Shown here piece after piece: positions 31,200 through 42,973 of a stretch of 64,000 nt of DNA. Positions within the stretch are counted from its first letter, which is position 1; each line of letters begins with the position of its first letter. A program made the position numbers and the translations under genes. Origin of the DNA: Boothiomyces macroporosus (lineage: Eukaryota > Chytridiomycota > Chytridiomycetes > Rhizophydiales > Terramycetaceae); NCBI GenBank assembly GCA_027604185.1, contig JADGKB010000042.1, forward strand, positions 1 to 64,000, written 5' to 3'. The notes below the pieces were generated by a model. That model ran no database searches. It had not been told where the DNA came from and saw only the letters and a list, made by a program, of their open reading frames with translations.

Positions 31200-32971
31200 A
31201 TGAATCTATTTCCAATACTAAATGAAAAGTTGACTGGGGATAAAATCAATCTTCCAAATTCAAAGCTGGAAAAAGTTATCGAGCAAGAACCGCCATACAC
31301 CTTCTCACTGAATAGTAACCAGAAAACCACTCATGCAATCGTCAAGGAATTCACCGCGCAGGAAGGAACGATCGAAATAGGAGAGTTTATCCTTAATCAG
31401 TTGGGAAGAGAATTATCAGAAATCAGTATATCACAGATACAGTTGCCCAAATGCACTTTTGCAAAACTGAAACCATCTTCAAATTTCAATTTGATTAATG
31501 ATACCAGGTCGTTACTAGAAGCTTACCTGAGAAAGAATCACAAAACATTGACTCTTGGCGAAGTTTTAAAAGTGCCGATTACCAGTTCGAAATATTGCGA
31601 ATTTGAAATTCTAGAATTACGGCCGTCTGATGCTTGTTTACTGTTAGATACAGATATAGAAGTAGATATCGAAGGGCAGTATGCCTTTGATTCGTTCAGA
31701 TGGATAAATAATCAAATGGAAATCAAGAATGCTGAACCAGAGACTTTTAGGATTCCTTTTCTACATGAATATGTATTTATTGAATGTCCAGGGCCAGTAT
31801 TTATTTCAAAGCTTAACGAATCACCAGCAAAGAATGACCACGATTGGTTTAGCTTGGATGGTATTGAAATCAAAGTTGATGGTCCGTTTTACATTTCTGT
31901 TGAATGCTCAAATTACACCCTAAAATTAACTTCATATAAAGATCCTAAATCAGTCCAATCTAGTTCAGGAACGAAGCCTTTAGTTCAAACCGAAGGTGCT
32001 GTTGAATGCACGAATTGTGGATCGTATGTTCCTAGTGAAAAGCTGGCTATCCATCAAGCATTTTGCTTTAGAAATAATATCAAGTGTGATAGATGTTTGG
32101 CAGTGTTCCAAAGGTCAGAGTTTGAAAAGCATTCGCACTGTGAAATTTGTGGAAAAGTAATTATTACTAAACATTAGGTTAGTAGCGAATATCACCATAT
32201 TATTCATGAAACTGTAGAGTGTAGTTGTGGGATACAACTACCCATCCAGCAGGTAGCAAACCACAAGAAAGAGTGCATCCATGCGCTAATAGTATGTCGA
32301 TACTGCCATTTGGTTGTAGTGTCCGAAGGCAAATCTACCCTGCCTAAAGATTTGTATTTGGGAACTGGCCTCTCAGTACATGAGAGTGATTGTGGCTCTA
32401 GAACAATAACATGTCAAAAATGCAACAAGAACGTTACATTAAAAGGTAATATTACTTGACAATAGATGTCCAAACTCATATGCTAATTCACACAATCCAA
32501 TTAAAACAACTACCAAAACCAAAGAAATGCAAAAACATAAACTGTCCAAATATAATTAAACAGCAAAACAGCATGGGATTATGCTCCACTTGCTACCAGC
32601 CATTCTACTCTCCAAGACACGATCCAACAAACCAGAAACTAGCACAGAAAATCATTTACACTTACCATTCCCAGTTTACCGAAGGCTGCTCGAATAACAA
32701 GTGTCAAAATGATAAATGTGCAAACAAAGTTGGACAGATTGAACCCAATGAAAGTGCCGTAAAGAGTGTAGAGTTACTCAAATTGAGTAGCATTTACTCT
32801 CAAGATCCGTGTTATTGGTTTTGTGTTGGTGAAAAGATGGATGAAAAGATGTCTTTGGGTAAAGCAGTTGCTGGATGGGATATCGAATGGGTATGCTTGG
32901 GGTTGGAGAAGAATAACGCGTATAATGACTTGGTAAAGTGGTTGAATTTAAATGCTCCAAAGAAGGAATAA
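31200..32971 (+). CDS. UFD1-domain / TRAF-type zinc-finger protein
   Basis: Join 31200..32156, 32178..32446, 32467..32971 (introns 21 and 20 nt); 576 residues. The N-terminal UFD1-like double-psi barrel region (residues ~15-200) includes LPKCTFAKLKPSSNFNLI and LGEVLKVP. It is followed by Cys/His-rich fingers (CTNCGSYVPSEKLAIHQAFC, CDRCLAVFQRSEFEKHSHC, CSCGIQLPIQQVANHKKEC) and a C-terminal region with paired CxxC motifs. Probably a ubiquitin/Cdc48-linked factor, as for UFD1-domain proteins; the partner is inferred. The stop overlaps AATAAA. Confidence 0.88.
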
Positions 32972-33110
32972 AATGTATTTTAGAATTGGTGGGAGCTAAT
33001 TGTATTTATAAAATGTATTTAGAATTGGTGAGAGCTAATGGTATATGTTCAGTAGTTGACCTTGTATCAACAGTAATAGTAACGACTTTAATGCCAGTTC
33101 ACAACTACAA

Positions 33111-33218
33111 AAACAAAATTCGATTAAATTTATATTTATTCAATCAGGGAAAATCCTCATGGACGCTTGGCAAAGCAAGCAGTGTGAGACTTTTACTCAC
33201 TAAAACCATTTCATTCTT
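33111..33218 (+). repeat. Dispersed ~105-nt repeat, copy A
   Basis: Shares CAAAATTCGATTAAA, CTCATGGACGCTTG and ACTTTTACTCACTAAAACC with copy B at 33715..33815 in the same order and near-same spacing. Its 3' part forms a GTGAG / CTCAC hairpin around ACTTTTA. Confidence 0.8.
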
Positions 33219-33714
33219 TCAATCGATACAGACCACACAGGAATGCATTTAACTAGAATTTGACGTGGCATTCGCCAAATTTCATGATTCAAAAATCAAA
33301 TAGCCTTTGGTATAGGCACATAAAAAGAAAAGCAACCCAAGACTTTTCCACTGTGCTACACACATAACAGCACTACATAACTGGTCTTCAACTGGATAGT
33401 ACTACCACCTAAATACTTCCTACATAGACAACAGACAGAGGCTCTTTCTTTAACGTCGCGGCTCCACGACGGAAGTAGAGATCATTTGTAGTTGTATTTT
33501 GGGAGGAACAAAACGGGACAGTCGGAAGCAACATCGCTCCCATCAGAGGAGTAAGGTCTGTAGGCTGCTCGAGTCTGGTTGGTTAGTCATTTTTCCGAGA
33601 ATTGAACGAGATTTTTGGGTTTAAATAGAAGTGGCTTGATAGTGAGCCAATCAAATGAAAAGCAATGCCACAGCTCAAAGTGATTGCTTGAAATTCACGC
33701 GTTAATCAATTTCA

Positions 33715-33815
33715 AACAAAATTCGATTAAACTTATGTTATTCAACCAGGGAAATTCTCATGGACGCTTGCCGAGACAAACAGTGTGACTTTTACTCACT
33801 AAAACCTTTTCTTCT
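33715..33815 (+). repeat. Dispersed ~105-nt repeat, copy B
   Basis: Direct-oriented homologue of 33111..33218, about 604 bp downstream, with scattered substitutions and two small deletions. Its core CAGGGAAATTCTCATGGACGCTT recurs in degenerate form near 49544..49569. Confidence 0.8.
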
Positions 33816-34157
33816 TTGATCAAAATTGTGTCCCAAAGAGAACAACATTTATACATATGTGGCTTTGCATTCAAAATGATGGAATTAATACTTGAATTCT
33901 CATCTCATTAGTTCTTTGAAATAAGCACAACTATTTACCGGCCCATTCAATGTGAATATCCACTGATTGCTAATCATCAAAGGGGCTACTCGTTTTAATG
34001 AAGAATAATGACAGTCATCCTCCATATACAGCAAATACTGATTCCTCATGATGATAATTCTCAAGTTCATCGTGAAACCTAAAGTATGGGTGATTCTTGA
34101 AACAGGGCTCAATTGTGAAAAACAATATTTAAATGTTTGTGCTATAGAATTAGCCAT

Positions 34158-34775
34158 ATGAAACTCTCTTCTTGTCTGGTCTTCTTTGTATTTGCATCTG
34201 CTGCACCGATCGAGGTTGATAAACGCGATCCATTTGGATTTGGTAGAATAGCTGGTGGCGTTACCAATATTATCAAAGCTGCCAAGGGTGGTGGTGCTTC
34301 TGGAGCTGGTGGTATTCTAAATGGGGTTGCTCAGATTGTTGCAGCTGCTAAAGCAAAAAAGGCAGCGCAAGCTGGGACAAACACTGCTGGTGGTAATACA
34401 GTTATCAATGGAGTTAATCCAGCAGCAAACGGCGCTACAAACACGAATCAAGGCAATGCAGTGGGAGGAGTTAACAGTCAAGTTATCCCTGTAACTAATC
34501 CACTGGTTCAAGGTGTTGCAATTGCGAATACTGTTCAAAATAGTGGATCAAACTTACCAAATGGAAACAGCAATGTGGTAAATCCTGTTGGGAGACAAAT
34601 CCCTCAAATCAACCCATCTGTAAATTCACAAAGTGTTACTAATCCAGCTGGAAACATTATAATCCCACCACAAAACACTGTACTGGTAAACTATCCAGTA
34701 AATACACAGGCGGCTATTAACCAAGTTGGGGTTGCGGTGAACACAATTCCGCAAGCCAACAGCCAAATCAACTGA
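34158..34775 (+). CDS. Secreted Asn/Gly/Ala-rich protein
   Basis: Intronless, 205 residues. Signal peptide MKLSSCLVFFVFASA is followed by a dibasic EVDKRDP (a Kex2-type processing site), a Gly/Ala/Lys segment and a long Asn/Val/Pro-rich low-complexity tail. No Cys after the signal peptide. No known family recognised; wall-associated or extracellular matrix-like roles are possible. A TATTTAAAT element 32 nt before the ATG fits the TATA class of secreted genes here. Confidence 0.75.
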   Translation: MKLSSCLVFFVFASAAPIEVDKRDPFGFGRIAGGVTNIIKAAKGGGASGAGGILNGVAQIVAAAKAKKAAQAGTNTAGGNTVINGVNPAANGATNTNQGNAVGGVNSQVIPVTNPLVQGVAIANTVQNSGSNLPNGNSNVVNPVGRQIPQINPSVNSQSVTNPAGNIIIPPQNTVLVNYPVNTQAAINQVGVAVNTIPQANSQIN

Positions 34776-35908
34776 CAACATGTCAATAAAGTACCGTTTT
34801 CCGTTTAAATTGGCCTCCTTTTTTGATTATGATCTATTACTGCTGATAGTTTCCATCATAGAAAAGCTAGTCTCTTGTAAATTATTTGGAATATTACTGT
34901 TAGCAGAAAGCAAACAGGGCCTATAAGAGGATCAGTGGATTGAAGAGTGTCCTTGTTATCCATCAGGAAACTTGAATCTGAGAACTGATAAACATGAGTA
35001 GCAATAAGTATTAGCAAAGTACAATCTCGAGTTCAAGAAAATATCAACACCATACTCTTGCTGTTCAAATATTCTCCAAAATGTTGAAAGCGGAAAAATA
35101 TAGTGTATTCAGAGTACACAATGTAAAAATTTATGAGTCATAATTGCTGAAATCCCAATCAAGGCCGGGAAATTCATTTTAATGATATTGGCTTGACGCC
35201 ATCGAGTGTTTCCATCTTTTTAATAATTATTTCTACCACTACGGGCTTCCTAAATGACAAATGAATAAATCTCACTACCAAAGTACCGCTGTTTTTCCAT
35301 ATTCAACTGATCTAAAATATTCTCAAGGCTCAGACGACTGATTATTTTGCTCCTCCCATTTATAAGGGGCGGTCATTGGCACAGTATCTCGAGCATTTTT
35401 CAATGTCGCGATACACACAAAAGATCTTTATTTTCAGCTCAAATAAGTGCTAAACAAATCCATGGGTGTAACTTGGGTTTGCGATATACTTTGATATGGC
35501 TTATTTCTAATTATGACTTTTTTTTAGTGTAATTCAATGAAACATGGGAATCATACTAATATTCTCAGCTTCAACAACACAGAGGCGCAATACGGTGGAA
35601 GCAACGTCCGACCCTTAAATAAATCATTTTGATACCCGTTATCCCATGCTTTTCAAGTGTAGTAATTTTTGTCGTATAATTTTCGTTTTTTGAAATCCGC
35701 CGCCGCAAAGCCCGAAGCTGTGACCTTTTGACCTTTTTATTTTCCATGGAAACGGAAAAAAGGGAAATGTTAACACCAGACTCTACAACACCGTACAATT
35801 TAAACATTATTATTAGGCAACAGCCAACCATCGCTCGCTGTTGCGGAGGATTAATTACACCGCTCATTCCTAGCCATATGTACAAAGTTTACTTAATTTA
35901 GAAATCCA
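34776..35908. other. Intergenic
   Basis: About 1.1 kb without a supported gene. A minus-strand open frame at 35571..35885 (104 codons) is basic and Cys-rich but shows no family features. Nothing recognised. Confidence 0.4.
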
Positions 35909-36404
35909 ATGCTGATTTTGCAACTGGATTTTGAAGATAAAGAGCTGGAAAAGGTATTCCATCATTAACCCAAAGCGAATGATTAAAGACAACCAACTTT
36001 TATGTCATATCCGACTGGTATCGCTCCAAGACAATGCAAATTTCATTAATTTCCCGAAAAGGGTGGATACAAACTTCTTTGGAGAGCTGTATATACAGAC
36101 AACGATTCTGACAGATCCGCAAGATGGGGAGCAGCGCTTGTTCTTTATATTTGACGATTTGTCGATTCGATATGCGGGTATATACAATTTCGTTTGCAGG
36201 GTATTTGACATGGAATCGTAATTATAACTAACTATAAGGCCGTTCACAACGGAAATTGCTACTGAAGAGTTTCAAGTCGTAAAAAAGCGGTATTTCAAGA
36301 AAATTCGAGAGTTTACGCTGTTGCAGCAGTCGTTCGAAATCCAGGGCGTTATAGACAAGAACTCTAAAAAATACCAGCGAGAATATCTATTTACTGATGA
36401 ATAG
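35909..36404 (+). CDS. Minimal velvet-domain protein
   Basis: Join 35909..35953, 35976..36217, 36239..36404 (introns 22 and 21 nt); 150 residues, little more than a velvet domain. Landmarks: LLCHIRLVSLQD, GELYIQTTILTD, the hallmark FFIFDDLSIRYAGIYNFVCRVFDME, and PFTTEIATEEFQVV. Velvet proteins are fungal DNA-binding regulators of development and secondary metabolism that act as homo- or heterodimers in the nucleus. The canonical N-terminal motif is short, so a further upstream exon cannot be excluded. Confidence 0.82.
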
Positions 36405-37291
36405 TGTTCCAACTTATAATATATTAATTCCCCCAGTCTAGTTTGGCTCTACCGTTTATTTCTTCTTATTTCTCCAACGTGTCTGAGAAAATTTAAAAAA
36501 GCACGAGATCCAAGCAAAAAAATTCAACTAAAAGACACACAAATACAATTGAAAAAGGGTTCAGCTATTTCAATAATAAAACAGATAATTTTTCCATCCA
36601 TTAGCGGAAGAGTAATTTGGTGTATTTTTTTTCAATTTTTACGTGCGCTCAAAATTTTTGAATTGAGGGAGAATATCTACACTTTTCAATAATATCGATA
36701 TACAACAAAAATTATACCAAAAAAACAGAGTATATTTGCTGGTAGTTATAATCCGGGTGTAGTAAGGCTGTAGCAATAGTCCCACAGATCAAGTTGAACA
36801 GGAAATTTAGTCCACCGAGCCAGCTATATAGAATGCTTCTTTAAAAATACTTTTGCGTGATTACCGCTACCTAGTCAAATTTCATTGTTATTACTGACAT
36901 TTTTAACTTCAAATTCAATCTTTATTGTATTTACATGAAAATGCTCAAAAACAGTTACTAGTTTGCGCTATTTCTGCTATTGGATTTATGACAGGATAGC
37001 AAATCAATGCACTAAAGGTAAAATCAGACTGGCTCTGATTTCTACTGTACTCCTAATGGAGATGCAATTCATATAAACGTTAGAGCTGGATTTCCACAAT
37101 GAACTGACCGCAATGCAATGACACGACAATGAATGCAATTAATTTCAATGTCAAATGTTCATTAAATGCAATTAGTTTCAATGTCAAATGTTCATTAAAT
37201 GCAAATTTATTGACTTTGACATTTAAATTTTTCCTTTAAAAACGATTGCTATTGTTGACATTTTTCGCATTATTGACAAGCAAGATTTTGA
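36405..37291. other. Intergenic with 2 x 33-nt tandem repeat
   Basis: AT-rich, no gene seen. A 33-nt unit (ATGCAATTA...TTCATTAA) is repeated at 37133..37165 and 37166..37198, about 95 nt before the APC/C activator ATG. Short ATTGACATTT words recur up to the ATG. Confidence 0.6.
37133..37198 (+). repeat. Tandem repeat, 2 x 33 nt
   Basis: Two adjacent copies differing at one base (AATTAATTT versus AATTAGTTT), followed by a truncated third start ATGCAAAT. Confidence 0.95.
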
Positions 37292-38545
37292 ATGACAGAA
37301 TCGCCCATCACACCGAAACGAGACAGATATATTACACTAATGTCACCGACAGATAAGATATCGTATCGCGAGTCATTTCGTCAGAATAATAGACCACCGC
37401 TTAACCCATCACTAAAGTTCTCGTCAAATGTCCCGCCAGTACTAACCAAGCATTCGCAAGCATTAGCAGATTTGAATAGAATAATGTCTGTGCCTAGTAG
37501 AAAATCTTTAAAACATGTTTCAAAAGAATTTAAAAGAATTATTCCAAATTCAGCAGAGATGGTACTAGATGCACCAAATGCAAGAGATGATTATTATTGT
37601 TCATTACTGGATTGGGCGTCATCTGGGGATTTACTGGTAGGATTAGCCAACCAAAGCTTTCTGTGGAACAAGGTATTTTGAATTAACGCAAGAATGGAAC
37701 CCTGCAATTGGTGCATGAAACAAATGACATTGACCATATCAGCACAGTTGCGTTTTCTCCAACACCAAAAAACTGTGGGATTGGAACGGAAGCTGGCTCA
37801 CTACTGGTTTACGATGTCAGCACTAATAATCTGCTGCACGATTTTGAAGATCAGGATGGAGTGAGTGCTTTAATATGGAAATCAAGCACAGAAATGGTAA
37901 CCGGCGATCCAGACGGTAATATAGTGCATTGGGATATACGCACTAGTAGAAATAGAATATTACAGGGACATCATCTTGATAGAGTGGTAGGGATAGCAAA
38001 GAGTGTAGATAATGTAATAGCTACTGGATGTAATGGAAATATTGTAAATATATGGGACGATAGACGCTTAGATAAACCTAGACTAGTAATTAATAGCCAT
38101 ACTAGTGCAGTAAGAGCACTGGCCTGGTGTCCATGGAGCGCTCACATTCTAGCAACTGGTGGTGGGTTAGACGATGGAACCATTCAAATCCACAACACGG
38201 TTACTGGCAAACTACTTCAAAAGTATGAATCAGGCGATCAAGTATGCCAAATGCTATGGTCATTACACTACAAGGAAATTATCAGTGCTCATAATTGCCA
38301 AAGCAAGCAGCTCCGCATCTATAAATTTCCGGAAATGAAACTGATTCATACACTTCCAGGCCATAACGTCCGTCCAATGCACTTGGCTCTCTCCCCTGAT
38401 GGCCAGACGGTGGCTTCCATTGGCGATGACGAGACTTTAAAAGTAATAGTTTTTAACGCAGTTTTGGAAGTGCTTTGAAACGAGAAAGGGTCAGAAGCCG
38501 CTTGCGTATGTTAGGAAGCCGCAGGATTTCCTCACAATCAGATAA
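37292..38545 (+). CDS. APC/C activator of the Cdc20/Cdh1 (fizzy) family
   Basis: Join 37292..37672, 37693..38442, 38462..38545 (introns 20 and 19 nt); 404 residues. A short N-terminus with DRYI (C-box-like) and RIIPNSAEMVLDAPNARDDYYCSLLDW leads into seven WD repeats (DPDGNIVHWDIRTSR, ATGCNGNIVNIWDDRR, ILATGGGLDDGTIQIH). The last micro-intron restores a C-terminus ending TIR-stop, the IR tail that docks on the APC/C; without splicing the frame ends early and loses it. It recruits substrates for ubiquitination in mitosis or G1. I cannot tell Cdc20 from Cdh1. Confidence 0.93.
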
Positions 38546-38598
38546 TTTAAATAATCTTAATATAGTAATATTACACTTTTTGAATTTTCCCAAATCTA

Positions 38599-39558
38599 AT
38601 GTCGAATCAAAAACAGCCACGAAAACGGCCTCTAACGATTCCCACACAGTTAGAGGTCATTGATGGAATAGAATGGCTGACGTTTGTCTACACGGCTAAA
38701 GGGGTATCGATAAATTACAAAATTAGAATCGATACGGATTCTGTAAACGTGGATTCCCTCACGAAAGAGTTTAAAACGGAAAATTCTGTATATCCCAAAG
38801 CCTATTGTGAGCGATCAGAGTATAAAGGCAATAGATGGGAGTATGAAACCACAGTTAACGATATCGGGTGGAAGCTGTGCTATTTAAACATGGATTTGCT
38901 CGTAGGCAAGAGAGGATTATTACAGCGCGCAGTGGACAGGTAAACTATGATTTACAATAGTTTTAGGAATCGATTTCCAGATAGCAAGAGTAGACGAGTA
39001 GCGCGTGTAGAAAAGAATTTGGAGAAGGATAGTTTACCAGCAGCAAAGAAAACGAAAATATCAAAGAAAAAGCTGATTGTCACTTTGCCAGCAGTAGATT
39101 TAGCAGAAGACTTGCACACTCCAGCTCATACACCGAAAAAGGAAGTGGATTACGAGCTGTCTCCAGCAGTGTCGCTCAAACGTACACTGTCATTCTCTAG
39201 TGCAATACCAGAGTATACCCCACAAACCGATCAAAACAAAAACAAGAACCTTTTGGTTGTAGAAACTGTAAAGAACAGCAGTCCGTATCAAGTCAGACTG
39301 AACATGGACATGAATTCCATCCCAGAGAATGTCAATCAGCGATCAATCAAGTCCTTATTGCCATTCACGAAACCTCAAACAGAGCGCGATCGTGTCTGCA
39401 ACAACATTGCTTGGAAATTAGTATATTTAAACCCAGAACTGCTTGTAAATAATATAGAATTACTTCAAAGGAGTGTAGATGTGTATTTGGAGCATTTTGG
39501 TGAACCTGCCTTTAGACCGCGTAGTGGTAAACGACTAATGGAAACAATATTTTTATAA
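38599..39558 (+). CDS. DUF8032-type fungal protein with a duplicated C-terminal block
   Basis: Join 38599..38939 and 38961..39558 (intron 38940..38960, 21 nt); 312 residues. The N-terminal half matches the fungal domain of unknown function: DGIEWLTFVYTAKG, NSVYPKAYCERSEYKGNRWEYE, GWKLCYLNMDLLVGKRGLLQRAVD. A basic/Ser-rich linker follows with a possible nuclear signal (AAKKTKISKKK). A second, degenerate copy of the last block comes next (AWKLVYLNPELLVNNIELLQRSVD). Possibly a nuclear regulator; function unknown. Confidence 0.82.
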
Positions 39559-39739
39559 TATAATTATATCATTTAGATTTGTTACTGTTTGGCTTTGAGG
39601 GACTGTATGGATGTTATTGGCATCTGCGGCATGCCTAGCATCTGATATAGCTTGTGGACTTGACTAGTCGCTTCAAATCCAGGATATAGTAGCATTTTCA
39701 CCTCTAGTATACAATCCTCAAGATAAAACTAATCAAAAT

Positions 39740-41193
39740 TCAAGATAAATTCATGTATTGTTTTGAACTTTCATACACAACATACGATATCGATACCGCT
39801 GGGAGTACTTTTAACAGGGTAGGTGCCAATCCTCTATAGAACCCAACCAGCCCTTCCCTTTTATAAGTCTTGTGCACAACATCAAATGCAGAGTTGTAAT
39901 AAGTTGGATGACTAGGAGTACCTTGTGCTTGTAATCTACATTAATAGTATTTACCTTGTTCTTACAAGTGATAAGGGATACATTAGTACTGCTCCACAAG
40001 TTCCACTCACCATGCCACAACCGAGTGTAATCGGAATGGGCATTGGCTGATTATCATTCTTGAAAGCCAAATATGCATTTTTCAATGTTTCAAATACTGC
40101 CAAATCTACACCAGCGTAGGGTACTAGATTAATAATAGTTACTGATTCCGATTAATGCTGGGACACAACCTCTATAAAATGCTCTAATTCCGTTTTCTTT
40201 GTACAAGTTCTTTACTGTTTGTAAAAGGGAGTCTTCGATATGTGGTCTGATTGGTTCACCAATTGACACTTTTCTACTCACAATTTGAGCCATTGTTCTC
40301 GTCTTTATAGTTTCAATTGGATAAATAGCAAATTGGGATACGAGGCCACCCATACCGCTGTTGTTAGCAAAAAGTACCCTGCAAACAGCCTTGGTATCAT
40401 TCCTAGGGATTCTTTATCAGTGTTATAATGATCAGCAATGAATTGTTTGGAATATTCAAAAACGTAAAACTTTAGTGCAGATTCAGGAACGATTTTCAAT
40501 ACGTTCAATCCGTTCCCTCTAAAGAACGACAGGATGCCACCATCATTGTATATTTTAAAGATTCCCTTTCTGATAGATACCCAGTGATTGTAATGTCTAT
40601 GAGTTTGAGTTTCAGTTTGAAGCAATACTTTAAGTCTATCTACATTAACAATGGCTACCCAATGGTGCTGTACACGTTCTAGAAACACAGCCAGCGATAC
40701 CGCCAGCCAATAAATACTTTAATCGCATGATATAATCTTGACTGACATCAATATAAGCATCAGAATTAAAATCTGTTTGGTAATATTCATACACTGATTC
40801 AAGTGTAGGTTTGTGGGGTAAAAGCAATAAAAAGTCTCGCCAGCTATTATAATCTACTCCATCATTATCTCCAACAGTATTAATAAATTCCCTGATTTCA
40901 GTATCGTTGATTTTAATTCCAGCTTGATTAAAACTATCCCGCAACTGCGAGAACCTAATTTTCTGTTGATTATCAGAAATCAAGTAAAATAAAGATTCCA
41001 GCTCCAATTCTTTCTTGAAACAGAAATCGGTAAACTCTTGAATATCAATTTTTCCGTCTTTTGATTTATCGCATTGGCTGAGCAATAAGTCACAGTACTG
41101 ACTGTTCTTGAAGTGCTGGTTTAGAGACTGCTTGTCCAAATATCCCTTATGGTCGATATCCAGTTTCTCGAATAATTGCTTGTAATATTTCAT
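39740..41193 (-). CDS. Calcium-regulated mitochondrial carrier (SCaMC/SAL1-like)
   Basis: Exons 41193..40659, 40639..40378, 40357..40143, 40123..39955, 39935..39740 (introns 19, 20, 19, 19 nt); 458 residues. The N-terminal EF-hand region (DIDHKGYLDKQSL, DKSKDGKIDIQEF, DFNSDAYIDV) is followed by three mitochondrial-carrier repeats with Px(D/E)xx(K/R) signatures: APLDRLK, YPIETIKTR, YPLSLVRTR. In the family it exchanges ATP-Mg/ADP for phosphate across the inner mitochondrial membrane under calcium control. All four splices are confirmed by carrier motifs. Confidence 0.94.
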
Positions 41194-41289
41194 GCTCTGC
41201 TTTTTGGTTGAAAAATTTCTCCATATTTTTTTTGTTTCAGATGATTGAACATCATTAATAATCCTCTATTGTCAATGCAAAGTAAAGAG

Positions 41290-42618
41290 TTATTTATTCG
41301 TCAAGGGAATAATGATTAGCAAAAGGTGTAGTACAAAAATAATGATGCCCATGCTGAGGATGCTCATGAAATTCGAATCATATCTAAAAAAGAGGCTGAA
41401 TATAATACCACCCAGGTTACCGGCAGCACCAACTATACCGGATACAATGCCATTCCGTTCAAAGTGAGAAACAAGAGAGAAAGTCGCGCCATTTGCCTGT
41501 TCGAGTATTATACCAGTTATAGTCATTATAATAAACAAAGTGGTAAATTCAAGTGAATGAAATGATCCTATAATGATACACAATAGCCCTTCTAATAGCC
41601 CTAATAGAATGATGAATAATTTCTTGTTTTGCACAGAAAGGAAATCACATATATATCCACCTAAAGGTCTGGTTACTATATTCATCAATCCAAATACTGC
41701 CGCGTAGTTGCCAGCTTGCTGCTCTGTTAAATAAAGACCTGTTTTTTGAGATTGTGATAGGTACAGCACTGATATCATCCCTTCAATAGCAAGCTCTGAA
41801 CCAAATGTACAGAGATATGGAATCGCAACTAGTAACGTAGTTGGTTTTATAGCAAACCGAAAGTATTCAATCAAGTTATCTGGCAATGACTGCTTATCAT
41901 CTGAATCACTATGATTTGAGTCTAGTTCAGATTGTCTATCCAGTAATTCCACATTACTTTCTAATGTGCTTGTCAATACTATAATCTTGGGTTTCCATTC
42001 TCCAGCAGGACCATCATCCCCGAAAACCAAAATTATAATTGCTGTTGAAACAATCAATCCAAATGGAAACAAGAAGGCTATTCTCCACGAATGACTAATA
42101 TGAATGCTTGATACTAACGCAGGCATGACATAGAATACAACCCCTTGTTAGATATAAATACCTGCACCTGCATTGCCAATACCAGCAGCGATTGCATTAG
42201 CAGTACCAACTATATTTGAATCGTAAAATGCAGTAATCCATGCTTGGCATGGAACAAAAGTACCTCCTAGTATACCAACAAAGAATCTAATCGCGATTAA
42301 TCCTGCAGAGTTATTTACCAGCCCAGTAAACACTGTTGGGATACTTCCCGCCAATAACAGCCAAGCCATAGTCTTTCTAGGTCCGTACTTTTCGCATAAA
42401 TATCCAGAAAATACTCTTACAATCAAAGTGCTCGTAAATCCCAAAATATTTGAATTTGCGATATCCGCTTTGGTGAGATTCAAATCCGTCTTTAGTGTGA
42501 GAGGCAGAAGAGGAGGGAAAGCAAACCAACCAAAGAAAGCTACAAAGAATCCCAGAAATGATAGAAACAGGTTTTTGAAACTCTTTGGTTCAAACAGAAT
42601 TTGGGATTTCATTTGCAT
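41290..42618 (-). CDS. Nitrate/nitrite porter (NRT2/CrnA-type MFS)
   Basis: Exons 42618..42162 and 42143..41290; intron 42144..42161 is only 18 nt; 436 residues. About twelve TM helices with nitrate-signature segments GTFVPCQAWITAFYD, GIGNAGAG and GAAGNLGGIIFSLFF, and an acidic/Ser-rich central loop between helices 6 and 7 (residues ~200-235). Plasma-membrane proton-coupled nitrate uptake is the expected role. Its start is 24 nt from the stop of the upstream ROMO1-like gene on the same strand. Confidence 0.92.
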
Positions 42619-42642
42619 AAAAAAAGTTTTGTAAACTTCATT

Positions 42643-42958
42643 TTATTTTTGAATGCGAGAGATATAGACTTGTTTATGGAGATAAGACTGCATTGCGGGT
42701 CCTTCGCTATCGCCTCTAATGGTAGATCCCACAGCAACGAGAAGGCCAAACCAACCACCGGATTGAAGCATTGCTCTACCGATAGTCCCAACATAAGTTT
42801 TTCCAGGAAGCGGCCCAGAAGTAAGAACTTGAATTCCACCAATAAATAACCCCGCCTACATCAATGCCACTTACCGCTGCACCGGCTGAAAAGCCAATTA
42901 TGAATCCTTGTTTGACTCTGTCGAATATTAGTGAAGCGTTTGACCTTTGCGGAATCAT
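42643..42958 (-). CDS. ROMO1/Mgr2-like mitochondrial inner-membrane protein
   Basis: Exons 42958..42875 and 42855..42643 (intron 42856..42874, 19 nt); 98 residues. FDRVKQGFIIGFSAGAAAG / LFIGG and TIGRAMLQSGGWFGLLVAVGSTIR match the two-helix Gly-rich ROMO1/Mgr2 family. The protein sits in the inner membrane and, in yeast, couples to the TIM23 translocase. Its start codon is 15 bp from the divergent sirtuin start. The stop overlaps AATAAA. Confidence 0.92.
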
Positions 42959-42973
42959 TTTTTTTTGAAAAGA

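Larger units (their letters stand above)
32972..34157. other. Sparse intergenic region with dispersed repeats
   Basis: No convincing gene in ~1.2 kb; a minus-strand open frame at 33900..34157 has no family features. It contains two related ~100-nt elements (33111..33218 and 33715..33815) and a GC-richer stretch around 33445..33570 that could be transcribed, but I could not assign it to a known RNA. Confidence 0.5.

Noticed and set aside
33445..33570. Candidate structural RNA in a GC-richer patch
   Set aside because: I could not match it to U-snRNA, SRP, RNase P or tRNA signatures by eye.
35571..35885. 104-codon minus-strand frame
   Set aside because: No homology features, no plausible introns or promoter; composition fits random open frame in an intergenic region.
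39582..39695. 37-codon minus-strand ORF (MLLYPGFEATSQ...) just after the carrier gene
   Set aside because: It looks coding-like and its frame extends a little upstream, but I found no donor or upstream exon that gives a convincing gene, and no family match.
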